36,761 nucleotides of DNA from Erwinia mallotivora (GCF_000590885.1 NZ_JFHN01000024.1:1-36761); one strand, 5' to 3'; shown: positions 16,259 to 27,639, counted from the stretch's first letter. The notes: generated from the sequence alone by a model not told the origin. A program made the numbers and translations.

Positions 16259-17707
16259 ATGTCGACACGAAAACACAATGTGCCCTACATCATCTTTATC
16301 TGTGCGATTGCTTCGCTGAGTGGCGTCATATTAGGTTACGACGCTTCAGTAATCTCAGGGGTTATCGATCCCCTTACCGAACACCTTGCTTTAACCCCGG
16401 CAGAGAGCGGCTGGGCGGTATCAAACGTAATTCTTGGGTGTGTTATCGGTGCCTGGGGTGTGGGATATGTTTCTGACCGCTACGGTCGTAAATCGACACT
16501 GATTATCACCGCCATCCTGTTTGCGATTTCGGCAATCGGTGCGGCGCTGGCCTCGGGGCTGACGGAGTTTGTCATCTATCGAATGATTGGCGGTCTGGCA
16601 GTTGGGATGGCATCGGCGGTGACGCCGTTGTATATCGCGGAAGTGTCACCTAAAGATCTGCGCGGTCGGATGCTGGGAATGCAGCAAATGCTGATGGTGT
16701 CAGGCCAGGTGGTGGTTTATGTGGTGAATTTTCTCATCGCAAAAGGCATGCCGCATCAATGGCTGGTCACCACCGGCTGGCGCTGGATGCTGGCCTCCGG
16801 TCTGATACCCTGCCTTCTGTTTATGCTACTGGTGTGCTTTATGCCGGAATCCCCGCGCTGGTATGTGCTGCGTGATAAGCAGGAGAAGGCGCTGAAGGTT
16901 CTGACCCGCCTTTCCAATCCGACCCATGCGCAACGTCTGCATAGTGAAATCAGGCAGTCACTGGTGATTGCAGAACAGCCGGACGGCGTGGCGAAAAAAG
17001 GCATACTGCGCGATAAAAAAGCCACTTACATCCTGTGGATTGGCTGCGCGATTGCGGTGCTGCAACAGGTTTCGGGCATTAATATCCTGCTCTACTTCGC
17101 GCCGTCGCTGCTTCAGAACGTCACCGGTAATACCCAGGACTCCCTGTTCCAGAGTATCTTTCTTGGCCTTGCTTTGCTGGCTGGCGTCATCTTTGCCCTG
17201 TTTGCTGTCGATCGGACAGGGCGTATCCCGCTGCTGCGCTGGGGTTCGTTAGGCTGCGCGGCATTTTTATTTATCACCTCGTGGACCTTTATGCATGACA
17301 TGAAAGGGTATGCCCCGGTGATTGGCCTGATCTGTTTTGTGCTGGTGTTTGGTATGTCCTGGAGTCTGGGAGCCTGGCTGCTGATCTCCGAAATCTTCCC
17401 AAACCGTATGCGTGCGGTGGCAATGGGATTTGCCTTCTGTTCGATGTGGATGTCGAACTTTATCGTGACGCAAAGTTTCCCAATGATGAATCGCAACCCC
17501 ACCCTGATGGCGCATTTTAATGGTGCTTTTCCGCTGTTGCTTTGTGGTGGCTTCAGCCTGGTTGCATTTTGGTTTGTTGGGCGCTTCCTTCCGGAAACCA
17601 GAGGCGTCTCTCTGGAGCACATTGAACCACTGATGCTTTCAAAATCACGTCGCTTTGGCGGTGAACAGGCAAGGTCTGTTTCCTCCGCGTCCGTTTCAGA
17701 AAAATAA
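16259..17707 (+). CDS. MFS sugar-porter family permease
   Basis: Proton-coupled sugar or polyol importer of the XylE/GalP/IolT type, in the inner membrane. It is 482 aa with about 12 hydrophobic segments. Family signatures are DRYGRK (73-78), the PLYIAEVSPKDLRGR segment (123-137), PESPR (196-200), QQVSGIN (269-275), DRTGR (318-322), SEIFP (377-381) and PETRG (445-449). The helix-10 motif normally GPxxW is SLGAW here (369-373), which may change the substrate or cycle. GTGGAG precedes the ATG. It is the first gene of the sigma-54 operon, with the dehydrogenase 30 bp downstream. The companion genes suggest an inositol-like polyol; the substrate cannot be read from sequence. Confidence 0.88.
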   Translation: MSTRKHNVPYIIFICAIASLSGVILGYDASVISGVIDPLTEHLALTPAESGWAVSNVILGCVIGAWGVGYVSDRYGRKSTLIITAILFAISAIGAALASGLTEFVIYRMIGGLAVGMASAVTPLYIAEVSPKDLRGRMLGMQQMLMVSGQVVVYVVNFLIAKGMPHQWLVTTGWRWMLASGLIPCLLFMLLVCFMPESPRWYVLRDKQEKALKVLTRLSNPTHAQRLHSEIRQSLVIAEQPDGVAKKGILRDKKATYILWIGCAIAVLQQVSGINILLYFAPSLLQNVTGNTQDSLFQSIFLGLALLAGVIFALFAVDRTGRIPLLRWGSLGCAAFLFITSWTFMHDMKGYAPVIGLICFVLVFGMSWSLGAWLLISEIFPNRMRAVAMGFAFCSMWMSNFIVTQSFPMMNRNPTLMAHFNGAFPLLLCGGFSLVAFWFVGRFLPETRGVSLEHIEPLMLSKSRRFGGEQARSVSSASVSEK

Positions 17708-17737
17708 GCATTTCAACCTGACAGAAAGGAGAACGAT

Positions 17738-18745
17738 ATGTCTGTTAACAACACTGTACGCGTGGGTTTGATTGGTGCAGGGCGCATGGGGAGTTTTCAT
17801 GGTCAGACGGTAGCGCAAATTATTCCCGGTGCGGTTCTGGCGGCAGTCGCCGATCCGGTTCCGGGTGCAGCCGAAAAACTGGCCGCGTCGCTGGGTGCGG
17901 CGAAGTCTTTTACCGATCCGGAGGCAATGCTGGATGACCCGGAAATTGACGCGGTGATCATTGCATCGCCCGCCCGCACCCATGCGGCGCTGGTGGTATC
18001 GGCGGCCAGAGCGGGCAAAAGCATTTTCTGCGAGAAACCGATGGCCATCACGCTGGAAGAGGCCGACAGCGCAATCAATGCCGCCCGATCCGCCGGTGTG
18101 GTATTACAGGTGGGGTTTAATCGCCGTTTCGTCAGTGGCTTTTCCGCAGCCAGAAAAGAAATTGCCACCGGGAAAATTGGTGTTCCACAACTGCTGCGCT
18201 CCACCACTCGCGATCCCGCGCTGGTTGATCCTTCGCCAATCCCCCACTGGACCATCTTTCTGGAAACGCTAATCCACGATTTCGACATTTTGCTGTACCT
18301 GAATCCGGGCGCAAAACCGGTCAGTGTTTACGCTATAGCCGATGCGCTGGTGCGGCCCGATTTTAAACAGCATGGCTTACTGGATACGGCAGTGGTCAAT
18401 ATCCATTTTGATAATGGCGCTATTGCCACGGCAGAAGCCAGTTTCCAGGCGGTTTATGGCTATGATGTGCGTGGTGAAGTCTTTGGCAGCAAAGGCATGC
18501 TTCAGGCTGGCAGCATTAATGTGAATAACTGCATACGCTATACCGCCGAGGGAATTTCCGTGGATACCGCACGTCGTGACACCGATCTGTTACGTGACGC
18601 CTATGTTGCTGAGCTGACTGACTTTGTTCGATGCGTGTCGTCTGGGGATGCACCCAACGCCAGCGGTACGGATGCGCGTAACGCACTGGAAATCGCGCTC
18701 GCCTGCATCGCGTCGGTGCAACAATCTAAACCGATTACGCTCTGA
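17738..18745 (+). CDS. Gfo/Idh/MocA-family NAD(P)-dependent oxidoreductase (inositol 2-dehydrogenase-like)
   Basis: Cytoplasmic dehydrogenase that probably oxidises a ring hydroxyl of a sugar or cyclitol to a ketone. It is 335 aa. The N-terminal Rossmann fold has GLIGAGRMG (10-18) and the family CEKPMA (98-103), with catalytic Lys100. GFNRRF (127-132) and IHDFD (179-183) are typical of inositol dehydrogenases. In B. subtilis IolG the triad is Lys97-Asp172-His176; here Lys100 and His180 are kept but the Asp position is Glu176. AAAGGAG gives a strong ribosome-binding site. The gene is second in the operon, 30 bp after the permease and 8 bp before the isomerase-like gene. The exact substrate is unknown. 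Confidence 0.88.
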   Translation: MSVNNTVRVGLIGAGRMGSFHGQTVAQIIPGAVLAAVADPVPGAAEKLAASLGAAKSFTDPEAMLDDPEIDAVIIASPARTHAALVVSAARAGKSIFCEKPMAITLEEADSAINAARSAGVVLQVGFNRRFVSGFSAARKEIATGKIGVPQLLRSTTRDPALVDPSPIPHWTIFLETLIHDFDILLYLNPGAKPVSVYAIADALVRPDFKQHGLLDTAVVNIHFDNGAIATAEASFQAVYGYDVRGEVFGSKGMLQAGSINVNNCIRYTAEGISVDTARRDTDLLRDAYVAELTDFVRCVSSGDAPNASGTDARNALEIALACIASVQQSKPITL

Positions 18746-18753
18746 GGTCAGCT

Positions 18754-19530
18754 ATGTCTCAATACACATTATCTGTCTGTGCCGAAATGGTATTTCTCGA
18801 CCTGCCCTTTATTGAACGGGTAAGCCGCATTCACGCGCTGGGCTTTGGCGTGGAGATCTGGGGCTGGGCGCAAAAGGATATTGACGCGCTCATTCAGACC
18901 GGTGCCCGTTTTACTTCTATGACCGGTTATCTCTCCGGGAATCTGACCGAGAAAGAGGGGATCCGCGAGCTGCTCGGCAGCGCAGAAGAGTCGCTGCGGG
19001 TTGCGGAACGGCTTGGCTGTCCGTCACTCAATCTGCATGGTACGGGATTGAATAACGTTGGTTTGCCGGTAAGGCCGGTCGAGGTGGTCACTGGTGAGAT
19101 GTGGCTTACGGCAAAGCAGACGTTGGATGCCCTGGCTGCGTTAGGTGAAGGGGCCGGACGGGTATTCACACTGGAAAATCTGAACACCGCCGTCGACCAT
19201 CCTGGTACGCCATTTGCCAAAGCAGAAGAGACGCTGGCGCTGGTCAGGGCGGTAAACAGCCCGTTTTTGAAAATGAATCTCGACATTTATCATGCCCAAA
19301 TTGGCGAAGGAAATTTGTGCGAGTTGATCCGCAGAAGCAACCGCCATATTGGCGAAATTCAGGTTGCCGACGTGCCGGGACGAAAAGAACCGGGAACCGG
19401 AGAGATCAACTATCCGGCTATCGCCAGGGTGCTGCGTGAAATTGACTACCGGGGTGTGGTGGCGCTGGAAGGCTGGGCATCCGCGGATGCTACCACCGCG
19501 TTAAATGCCTTCCGTACGGCCTTTTCCTGA
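18754..19530 (+). CDS. sugar isomerase/epimerase TIM barrel, hydroxypyruvate isomerase-like
   Basis: 258-aa protein of the xylose-isomerase-like TIM barrel superfamily, closest by motif to Hyi/OtnI. Likely metal and catalytic residues are present: Glu141 (LENLN), Asp177 and His180 (MNLDIYHAQI), Gln203 (IQVADVPGR) and Glu239 (ALEGW). The segment GRKEPGTGEINY (209-220) is a Hyi-type signature. With the permease and dehydrogenase it could isomerise the keto-sugar made by the preceding enzyme, as IolI does for inosose. That pathway role is inferred. It is the last gene of the operon, and no clear terminator follows; a 5-bp GCCTG/CAGGC dyad lies downstream. Confidence 0.82.
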   Translation: MSQYTLSVCAEMVFLDLPFIERVSRIHALGFGVEIWGWAQKDIDALIQTGARFTSMTGYLSGNLTEKEGIRELLGSAEESLRVAERLGCPSLNLHGTGLNNVGLPVRPVEVVTGEMWLTAKQTLDALAALGEGAGRVFTLENLNTAVDHPGTPFAKAEETLALVRAVNSPFLKMNLDIYHAQIGEGNLCELIRRSNRHIGEIQVADVPGRKEPGTGEINYPAIARVLREIDYRGVVALEGWASADATTALNAFRTAFS

Positions 19531-19613
19531 TTAAGTTTACCGGCATCGCGCTGATAAGGCGGTGCCTGTAAATCAGGCGCAATATCCGCATCCACCCGGG
19601 ATCCTCCCGCGCA

Positions 19614-20066
19614 TCAGGGTTGCCTGCGGTAAATATCCGGGCGAACGATCTGCCAGGCGTTGCTTTTTTTGGTCATGGCGGAATAACCGCACTTCTCATA
19701 CAGCCAGGGCGCGGTGCTGGTGACCAGCATAATTCTGCGTAATGTTGCCAAAAGCGGATGGGAATGACAGCACTCCATCAGCCAGCGGCCCAGTCCCTGC
19801 TTCTGAAACTCTTCTATGACCCAGACGTCGCAAAGATAGCCGAAGGTGGCGTAATCGGTGATCAGCCGGGCAAAGCCAATCTGCTCATTGTGCTGGTACA
19901 GACCAAAATTGAGGCTGCCTTGCAGGCTCTTCTGCACGGTAGCCCGGTCAATCCCTGCGGCCCACGTTGAGCGGGTAAGATATGCATGGATGGCGGTGAG
20001 ATCCAGTTGTGCCGGATCGGTTGACACCACAAAGGTGTCACGATGCCAGCTGAGATGCGAGGTCAT
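19614..20066 (-). CDS. GNAT-family N-acetyltransferase
   Basis: 150-aa single-domain protein. Motif A of the GNAT fold is visible as VWVIEEFQKQGLGRWLM (81-97), with the acetyl-CoA loop QKQGLG (88-93), and motif B near APWLYEKCGY. The acceptor is unknown; small relatives modify amines, amino acids or proteins. GGAG precedes the ATG by 7 bases. It lies downstream of the DUF1127 gene on the same strand, but a strong terminator stands between them, only 26 bp before this start. Expression therefore needs readthrough or a promoter inside the upstream gene. It converges with the sugar operon. Confidence 0.85.
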   Translation of the reverse strand: MTSHLSWHRDTFVVSTDPAQLDLTAIHAYLTRSTWAAGIDRATVQKSLQGSLNFGLYQHNEQIGFARLITDYATFGYLCDVWVIEEFQKQGLGRWLMECCHSHPLLATLRRIMLVTSTAPWLYEKCGYSAMTKKSNAWQIVRPDIYRRQP

Positions 20067-20092
20067 GACTTACTCCACAGGCTTTACAGCAG

Positions 20093-20122
20093 AAAAAAAG
20101 TTGCTGAGTCAGCCTCAGCAAC
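20093..20122 (-). terminator. intrinsic terminator after the DUF1127 gene
   Basis: On the minus strand a 9-bp stem GTTGCTGAG/CTCAGCAAC with a 5-nt loop is followed by seven Ts. It is a textbook terminator, placed 34 bp after the DUF1127 stop codon and 26 bp before the acetyltransferase start. Confidence 0.93.
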
Positions 20123-20156
20123 CGGGAGGGCGAAAGCTTCCGCGCCCAATGCCACA

Positions 20157-20348
20157 TCACTTAAAGCGGTTTACATCTTCACAGGTTAAGCCGATATCCC
20201 GCAGCTGCGCTTTATCCAGTCGGGACAATGCCCGCCGGGTAAGCGTACGCAACCGCCAGCTTTTCCACATCCGGTATGGCAGCTGACAGATCAAACGAAA
20301 TGGTGATTCTTTAAAAGGGCGAGCGCTGCGGTTTTCGTAAAATTCCAT
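20157..20348 (-). CDS. DUF1127 small basic protein (YjiS-like)
   Basis: 63-aa arginine-rich protein. Its C-terminal half matches the DUF1127 pattern: a tryptophan-containing segment, then LTRRALSRLDKAQLRDIGLTCEDV. Members in other bacteria are small RNA-binding or regulatory proteins tied to carbon, phosphate and RNA metabolism; the role here is not known. AGGAGG precedes the ATG. It is divergent from a MocR-type gene, the same pairing as yjiS and yjiR in E. coli, which supports orthology. Confidence 0.85.
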   Translation of the reverse strand: MEFYENRSARPFKESPFRLICQLPYRMWKSWRLRTLTRRALSRLDKAQLRDIGLTCEDVNRFK

Positions 20349-20520
20349 ACTGTCCTCCTCGCGTTAGTCTCGTTCTATTTTGCGGCGCGGAAGCAGGATG
20401 ATACAGATGCAAAAATCACTTTTCTTTAACATACAGATCGCGTAATAGTAGCGCTGAATGGTGATTTAAAACGCTATCTGTACTGCTTTTATCGCAGTGA
20501 CCGTTGCGGGGAGGATACAA

Positions 20521-21957
20521 TTGACACGTTATCAGCATCTGGCCGCGCTGCTGATGCAGCGGATTGAGCAGGGTTTATATCAAAGCGGCGAGCGATTGCC
20601 CTCGGTCAGAACCTTGAGCAGTGAACATGGCGTCAGCATCAGCACCGTTCAGCAGGCGTATCATCTGCTGGAGGAGAAGCAACTTATCGCGCCTCAGGCG
20701 CGCTCAGGCTATTTTGTCAGCTCACGCCGTGCGGTACCTCCTGTACCGGCCATTACCCGACCGGTACAGCGGCCGGTGGAGATCACGCAATGGGAGTCGG
20801 TGCTGGAGCTGCTCAACGTGCGTGAAGGTGAGAATGTCATCAAGCTGGGCAGCGGAATTCCGGATCTGCAAAAGCCGACGCTGAAACCCTTGTGGAAAAT
20901 TTTCAGCCGCATGGGAAACCAGCAGGATATGCAGATGCTGGATTACGATAGTCTGTATGGTGTTTTGGAACTGCGTGAACAGGTGGCCAGACTGACCATC
21001 GACAGTGGCTGCCATCTGACACCTGAGGAGATTGTCATTACCACCGGTTGCCAGGAGGCGTTGTCAGTTGCCATCCGCGCAATCTGTCAGCCAGGTGATA
21101 TCGTCGCCGTGGAGTCGCCCGCCTTTTATGGCACCATGCAGACGCTGCGTGGTTTTGGCATTAAAGCGATTGAGATCCCCACTGACTCCTGTACCGGCAT
21201 CAGTCTGGAAGCGCTGGAGCTGGCCTTTGACCAGTGGCCGGTAAAAGCGGTACTCGTTGTACCTGTCTGTAATAACCCGCTGGGTTTTACCATGCCGGAC
21301 TCGCGTAAGCGAGCGTTGCTGGCGCTGGCTCAGCGCTTTGACGCGGCGATTATTGAAGATGATGTCTATGGCGAGTTGAGCTATGACTACCCGCGTCCCA
21401 TCACCATCAAGTCGCAGGATGATGATGGCCGGGTGCTGCTTTGCAGCTCATTCTCTAAAACCCTCTCACCGGGGTTGCGTGTGGGATGGGTGGCGCCGGG
21501 GCGCTATCTTGATCGCGTATTGCACATGAAATACATCGTGACCGGTTCTACGGCGAAGCAGCCACAAATGGCGGTGGCGGAATTTATTCGTCAGGGTTTT
21601 TATCCTGTGCATTTGCGCAGAATGCGACAGCAGTACCAGAAAAATCTTCAGGCTTTCACGCTCTCACTGCGCAGGCATTTCCCCTGCGGTATCTGTGTGA
21701 CGCGGCCCCAGGGCGGTTATCTGGTCTGGATAGAACTGCCGGAGGCACTGGATACCGTGCGGCTGAACAGAAAGCTCAAAGAGAGTCATATCCAGATAGC
21801 GGTGGGCTCGCTTTTTTCTGCTTCAGGTAAGTATCGCAACTGTCTGCGGCTGAATTACGCCCAGCCTTTTACCGACAGGACCGAGAATGCGCTGAAGATC
21901 CTTGGTGCGGCGGTCGAAGATGCAATGGAAAAATGCGTCACCTCGGTGGAAGAGTAG
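20521..21957 (+). CDS. MocR-type regulator (GntR HTH fused to PLP aminotransferase domain), YjiR-like
   Basis: 478 aa from a TTG start, chosen because GGGGAGGA lies 5 bases upstream; an in-frame GTG at 20497 is the alternative. The N terminus is a GntR winged helix (YQHLAALLMQRIEQG, LPSVRTLSSEHGVS, TVQQAYHLLE). The large C-terminal domain is a fold-type I aminotransferase with NNPLGFTMP, EDDVYGE and the PLP lysine in SSFSKTLSPGLRVGW (about Lys313). MocR proteins use PLP chemistry as a sensor and usually control a neighbouring divergent gene. Its effector is unknown. It ends against the thi operon with a hairpin after the stop. Confidence 0.9.
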   Translation: MTRYQHLAALLMQRIEQGLYQSGERLPSVRTLSSEHGVSISTVQQAYHLLEEKQLIAPQARSGYFVSSRRAVPPVPAITRPVQRPVEITQWESVLELLNVREGENVIKLGSGIPDLQKPTLKPLWKIFSRMGNQQDMQMLDYDSLYGVLELREQVARLTIDSGCHLTPEEIVITTGCQEALSVAIRAICQPGDIVAVESPAFYGTMQTLRGFGIKAIEIPTDSCTGISLEALELAFDQWPVKAVLVVPVCNNPLGFTMPDSRKRALLALAQRFDAAIIEDDVYGELSYDYPRPITIKSQDDDGRVLLCSSFSKTLSPGLRVGWVAPGRYLDRVLHMKYIVTGSTAKQPQMAVAEFIRQGFYPVHLRRMRQQYQKNLQAFTLSLRRHFPCGICVTRPQGGYLVWIELPEALDTVRLNRKLKESHIQIAVGSLFSASGKYRNCLRLNYAQPFTDRTENALKILGAAVEDAMEKCVTSVEE

Positions 21958-21963
21958 TGAAGG

Positions 21964-21996
21964 CAGGCCCGACTGGAAGGAAGGGGCTCGGGCCTG
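21964..21996 (+). terminator. candidate hairpin after the MocR-type gene
   Basis: A perfect 9-bp stem CAGGCCCGA/TCGGGCCTG with a 15-nt loop begins 6 bp after the stop codon. Only a short T-run (TTTT) appears about 10 bases later, so it is a weak or Rho-assisted terminator at best. Confidence 0.45.
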
Positions 21997-22059
21997 GACG
22001 ATGCCGTTTTGACATCGACAGCAGGTAATTTACAGCAGAAGACCTTCGCCGAAAGTAGC

Positions 22060-22084
22060 TGAAAACAGGCCCGGAAGACGGGCC
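22060..22084 (-). terminator. candidate terminator of the thi operon
   Basis: On the minus strand GGCCCG/CGGGCC with loop TCTTC is followed by TGTTTTC. It lies 32 bp after the thiH stop. The stem shares GGCCCG with the hairpin at 21964-21996. Confidence 0.6.
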
Positions 22085-22115
22085 GTAATATTATTCAGTG
22101 GTTGCAGCAAGTCTT

Positions 22116-23258
22116 TTAAAAATTGTGCGTTGTTACGCAAGAACGTCCCAGATGACGGTCCCAGTCTTTCCACACCGGCTGCATTCCTGCCGCCATTAAC
22201 GCTTTCGCGACCTGCTGGGGATGACGATTGTCGTGGGGAGAAAACTGCTCCAGCTCCGTATTGCCATCGGCATAGCCACCAGGTTGCGTTTTCGAGAAGG
22301 CGCTGAGCGAATTAATCGCCAGCGGCACCACCCTGTCGCGGAAACGGGGCGATTCGCGGGTCGACAACGACTGTTCCACTTCCGGCGCAAACAGACGGAA
22401 AGCGCAAATAACCTGTACCAACTGTGCTTCATCCATCAGCGAGGCGGGTTGGATGCCCCCGGCACAGGGGCGCAGGCGGGGAAAGGCCACGGAATAACGG
22501 CTCTGCCACCAGCTCTTTTGTAGCCACAACAGGTGCTCTGCCATCATATAACAGTCTGTTCGCCAGCTGTCTGACAAGCCAATCAGCGTACCCAGCCCAA
22601 TCTTATCCACCCCTGCGCGTCCCAGCCTGTCCGGCGTTTCCAGTCGGAAAAAGAAATCCTGTTTATTCCCCTTCAGATGGTGCTGGCGGTACACCGCCGG
22701 ATGGTAGGTCTCCTGATACACCAGCACGCCATCGAGCCCCAGCGTTTTCAGTTCAACGTAGTCTGCCTCGCTCATTGGTTGCACTTCCATCATCAGTGAA
22801 CTGAAGTGGCGGCGAATGCCCGGCAGATGCTGGCGAAAATAATCCATGCCGACTTTGCTCTGGTGCTCGCCGGTAACCAGCAGCAGCTGGTCAAATCCCA
22901 GCTCGCGGATAGCCTGACATTCCCGGTCAATTTCCCGCGCATCCAGCGTCTTGCGTTTAATCCGGTTGCTCATGGAAAAGCCGCAATAGGTGCAGTCGTT
23001 GGCACACAGGTTGGAAAGATACAGAGGAACAAACAGATTTACCGCATAGCCAAATCGCTGGCGGGTTAAGTACTGCGCTTTTTGCGCCAGCGGCTCAAGA
23101 TAAGGCTGTGCGGCAGGGGAAAGCAGCGCCATCAGCTCCTCACGCCCCACCCTGGGCGCATTCAGCGCCCGCTCAACGTCGGCGGCTGTTTTACTGTGGA
23201 TACGCATCCGGATGTCATCCCAGTCCAGCTTTTCCCATTGAGTAATAAAACTCTTCAT
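22116..23258 (-). CDS. thiH: 2-iminoacetate synthase ThiH
   Basis: Radical SAM enzyme that cleaves tyrosine to dehydroglycine (2-iminoacetate) and p-cresol, supplying the glycine part of the thiamine thiazole ring. It is 380 aa (377 in E. coli). The Fe-S motif is [10 protein letters not shown] (CxxxCxxC) near residues 85-94. Its start overlaps the thiG stop by 4 bases (ATGA), so translation is coupled. Choosing ThiH rather than the oxidase ThiO means an oxygen-independent route. It is the last gene of the operon. Confidence 0.97.
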   Translation of the reverse strand: MKSFITQWEKLDWDDIRMRIHSKTAADVERALNAPRVGREELMALLSPAAQPYLEPLAQKAQYLTRQRFGYAVNLFVPLYLSNLCANDCTYCGFSMSNRIKRKTLDAREIDRECQAIRELGFDQLLLVTGEHQSKVGMDYFRQHLPGIRRHFSSLMMEVQPMSEADYVELKTLGLDGVLVYQETYHPAVYRQHHLKGNKQDFFFRLETPDRLGRAGVDKIGLGTLIGLSDSWRTDCYMMAEHLLWLQKSWWQSRYSVAFPRLRPCAGGIQPASLMDEAQLVQVICAFRLFAPEVEQSLSTRESPRFRDRVVPLAINSLSAFSKTQPGGYADGNTELEQFSPHDNRHPQQVAKALMAAGMQPVWKDWDRHLGRSCVTTHNF

Positions 23259-24031
23259 GGCGTTGCCTCGTCAGTCAGAAAGCGGGTCAGCGGGCTGGTG
23301 GCCACTGCCTGCTGATGGCGACTGCCCGGACCGCTGCGAAAGGCAAGCTCGCCAGCCTCCACCGCCAGCCGGAAGGCCCGCGCCATATTGACCGGATGGC
23401 TGGCACAGGCCAGCGCGGTGTTGACCAGCACTGCATCGGCCCCCAGTTCCATCGCCTCGCTGGCGTGACTGGGCACGCCTATCCCGGCATCAATGACAAC
23501 CGGGACATTCGACTGTTCAATAATAATTGCCAGCAAATCGCGGGTTTTCAGCCCCTGATTGCTGCCAATCGGCGCGCCCAGCGGCATAACGGCCGCACAG
23601 CCTGCCTCCTCCAGTCTTTTACACAGCACCGGGTCGGCGGGACAGTAGGGCAGCACGGTAAAGCCCTCTTTTACCAGCTGTTGGGCTGCTTTAAGCGTTT
23701 CAATGGCGTCGGGCAGCAGGTAGCGAACATCCGGATGGATCTCCAGCTTCAGCCAGTGCGTATCCAGCGCCTCACGCGCCAGCCGTGCGGCAAAAACCGC
23801 TTCTTCGGCGGTTTTTGCACCGGAGGTGTTAGGCAACAGCTGTACGCCCAGCTGTTGCAAAGGCCGCAGGATACCGTCATCCCCGCCACGTAAATCGACT
23901 CTTTTCATCGCCACGGTGACCAGCTGGCTGCCGGAGGCGGTTAAAGCCTCCAGCATGATGGCCGGACTGGAGAATTTTCCCGTGCCGGTAAACAGACGGG
24001 AAGAAAACGTTTTATCGGCTATCTGTAACAT
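23255..24031 (-). CDS. thiG: thiazole synthase ThiG
   Basis: TIM-barrel enzyme that condenses deoxyxylulose phosphate, 2-iminoacetate and the sulphur of ThiS thiocarboxylate to make thiazole phosphate. It is 258 aa; E. coli ThiG is about 256. The segment VAMKRVDL contains the lysine expected to form the Schiff base (about residue 43-45 region), and [30 protein letters not shown] is the phosphate-binding end of the barrel. It starts one base after the thiS stop, using the GGAGG inside the thiS diglycine codons as its ribosome-binding site. Confidence 0.97.
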   Translation of the reverse strand: MLQIADKTFSSRLFTGTGKFSSPAIMLEALTASGSQLVTVAMKRVDLRGGDDGILRPLQQLGVQLLPNTSGAKTAEEAVFAARLAREALDTHWLKLEIHPDVRYLLPDAIETLKAAQQLVKEGFTVLPYCPADPVLCKRLEEAGCAAVMPLGAPIGSNQGLKTRDLLAIIIEQSNVPVVIDAGIGVPSHASEAMELGADAVLVNTALACASHPVNMARAFRLAVEAGELAFRSGPGSRHQQAVATSPLTRFLTDEATP

Positions 24032-24032
24032 A

Positions 24033-24233
24033 TCAACCTCCGGCGATGACCTGGAATATCACCAGCTCATCCCCTTCCTGTAAGTACCAGTCCGCCCAAC
24101 GATCGCGGGGCACAATCTGCTGATTAACCGCCAGAGCGATGCCTGCTGGCGAGCGGGACAGCTGTTGCAGCAGGGATGTCAGCGTCAGCGCGGCAGCCAG
24201 GTGCAAAGGCTCATCGTTAATGACGATGTTCAT
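24033..24233 (-). CDS. thiS: sulfur carrier protein ThiS
   Basis: Ubiquitin-like sulphur carrier of 66 aa, as in E. coli, ending in the required Gly-Gly (FQVIAGG). ThiF adenylates this C terminus and it becomes a thiocarboxylate, the sulphur donor for ThiG. The start [10 protein letters not shown] follows GGAGG by 5 bases; an in-frame upstream start inside thiF is not needed. It overlaps the end of thiF by 17 bases. Confidence 0.96.
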   Translation of the reverse strand: MNIVINDEPLHLAAALTLTSLLQQLSRSPAGIALAVNQQIVPRDRWADWYLQEGDELVIFQVIAGG

Positions 24234-24967
24234 GGCGGCCTCCACAGAGTGGACACTGGCTGCTGCGCTCAAGATTCAGCGTTCGCCAGGTCTGCTGGCG
24301 GCCATCAAACAGCCGCAGTTTGCCATCCAGGGCAGAAGTCAGCCCCGCCAGCATTTTCAGCGCCTCCAGCGCCTGCATGGTGCCCATTATCCCCACCACC
24401 GGGCCCAGCACCCCTGACGTGCGGCAGTTACGGGAGGGCTCGGCATCGTCCGGCCACAGACAGCGGTAACAGCCGTGCAGGAATGGCGGGGTCAGCACCA
24501 GAAGCTGACCGCTGAAACCCACGGCGCTGGCGCTGACAAGCGGTGTGGCGTTCTGTACACAGGCGGCATTGATGGCCTGCCGGGTCGCCATGTTGTCGCT
24601 GCAATCGAGCACCAGATCCACTGAGCTGATGGTGTCTGCCAGCGATGTGGCTTCCATGCGGTGATCCAGAGTGATCACCTCTGTCTGTGGGTTCAGGGCC
24701 AGCAGATGCTGTCTGGCCGCTGCGGTTTTGGGCAGGCCGGTTTCATCACTGCGGAACAGAATCTGCCGTTGCAGGTTGCTGATATGCACACGGTCATCAT
24801 CGGCCAGCAGCATTTTTCCCACGCCCGCCGCCGCAAGGTAGAGCGCCGCCGGGGAGCCCAGGCCGCCCAGCCCGACAATCAGCACGCTGCTGTTATGCAG
24901 TTTTTGCTGTATATCAGCACCAAACTCTTCCAGCAGCAGCTGACGGCTGTAACGCATAAAGTCGCTG

Positions 24968-24978
<11 letters not shown>
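24217..24978 (-). CDS. thiF: ThiS adenylyltransferase ThiF
   Basis: E1-like enzyme that adenylates the C terminus of ThiS. It is 253 aa (251 in E. coli). The start [13 protein letters not shown] follows GGAGGGGG; the longer in-frame extension overlaps thiE and has no support. The ATP-binding Rossmann motif is [27 protein letters not shown] is conserved, and CYRC with the later CPLCGG form the zinc site. It overlaps thiE by 11 bases and thiS by 17, so the three are translationally linked. Confidence 0.97.
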
Positions 24979-27621
<2,643 letters not shown>

Positions 27622-27639
27622 TCATACCTCACTGGATGT

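Noticed and set aside
19531-19613. REP-like sequence after the sugar operon (GATAAGGCGG, GCCTG/CAGGC)
   Set aside because: Only fragments resemble REP/BIME elements and the dyad is 5 bp; not enough to call a repeat or terminator.
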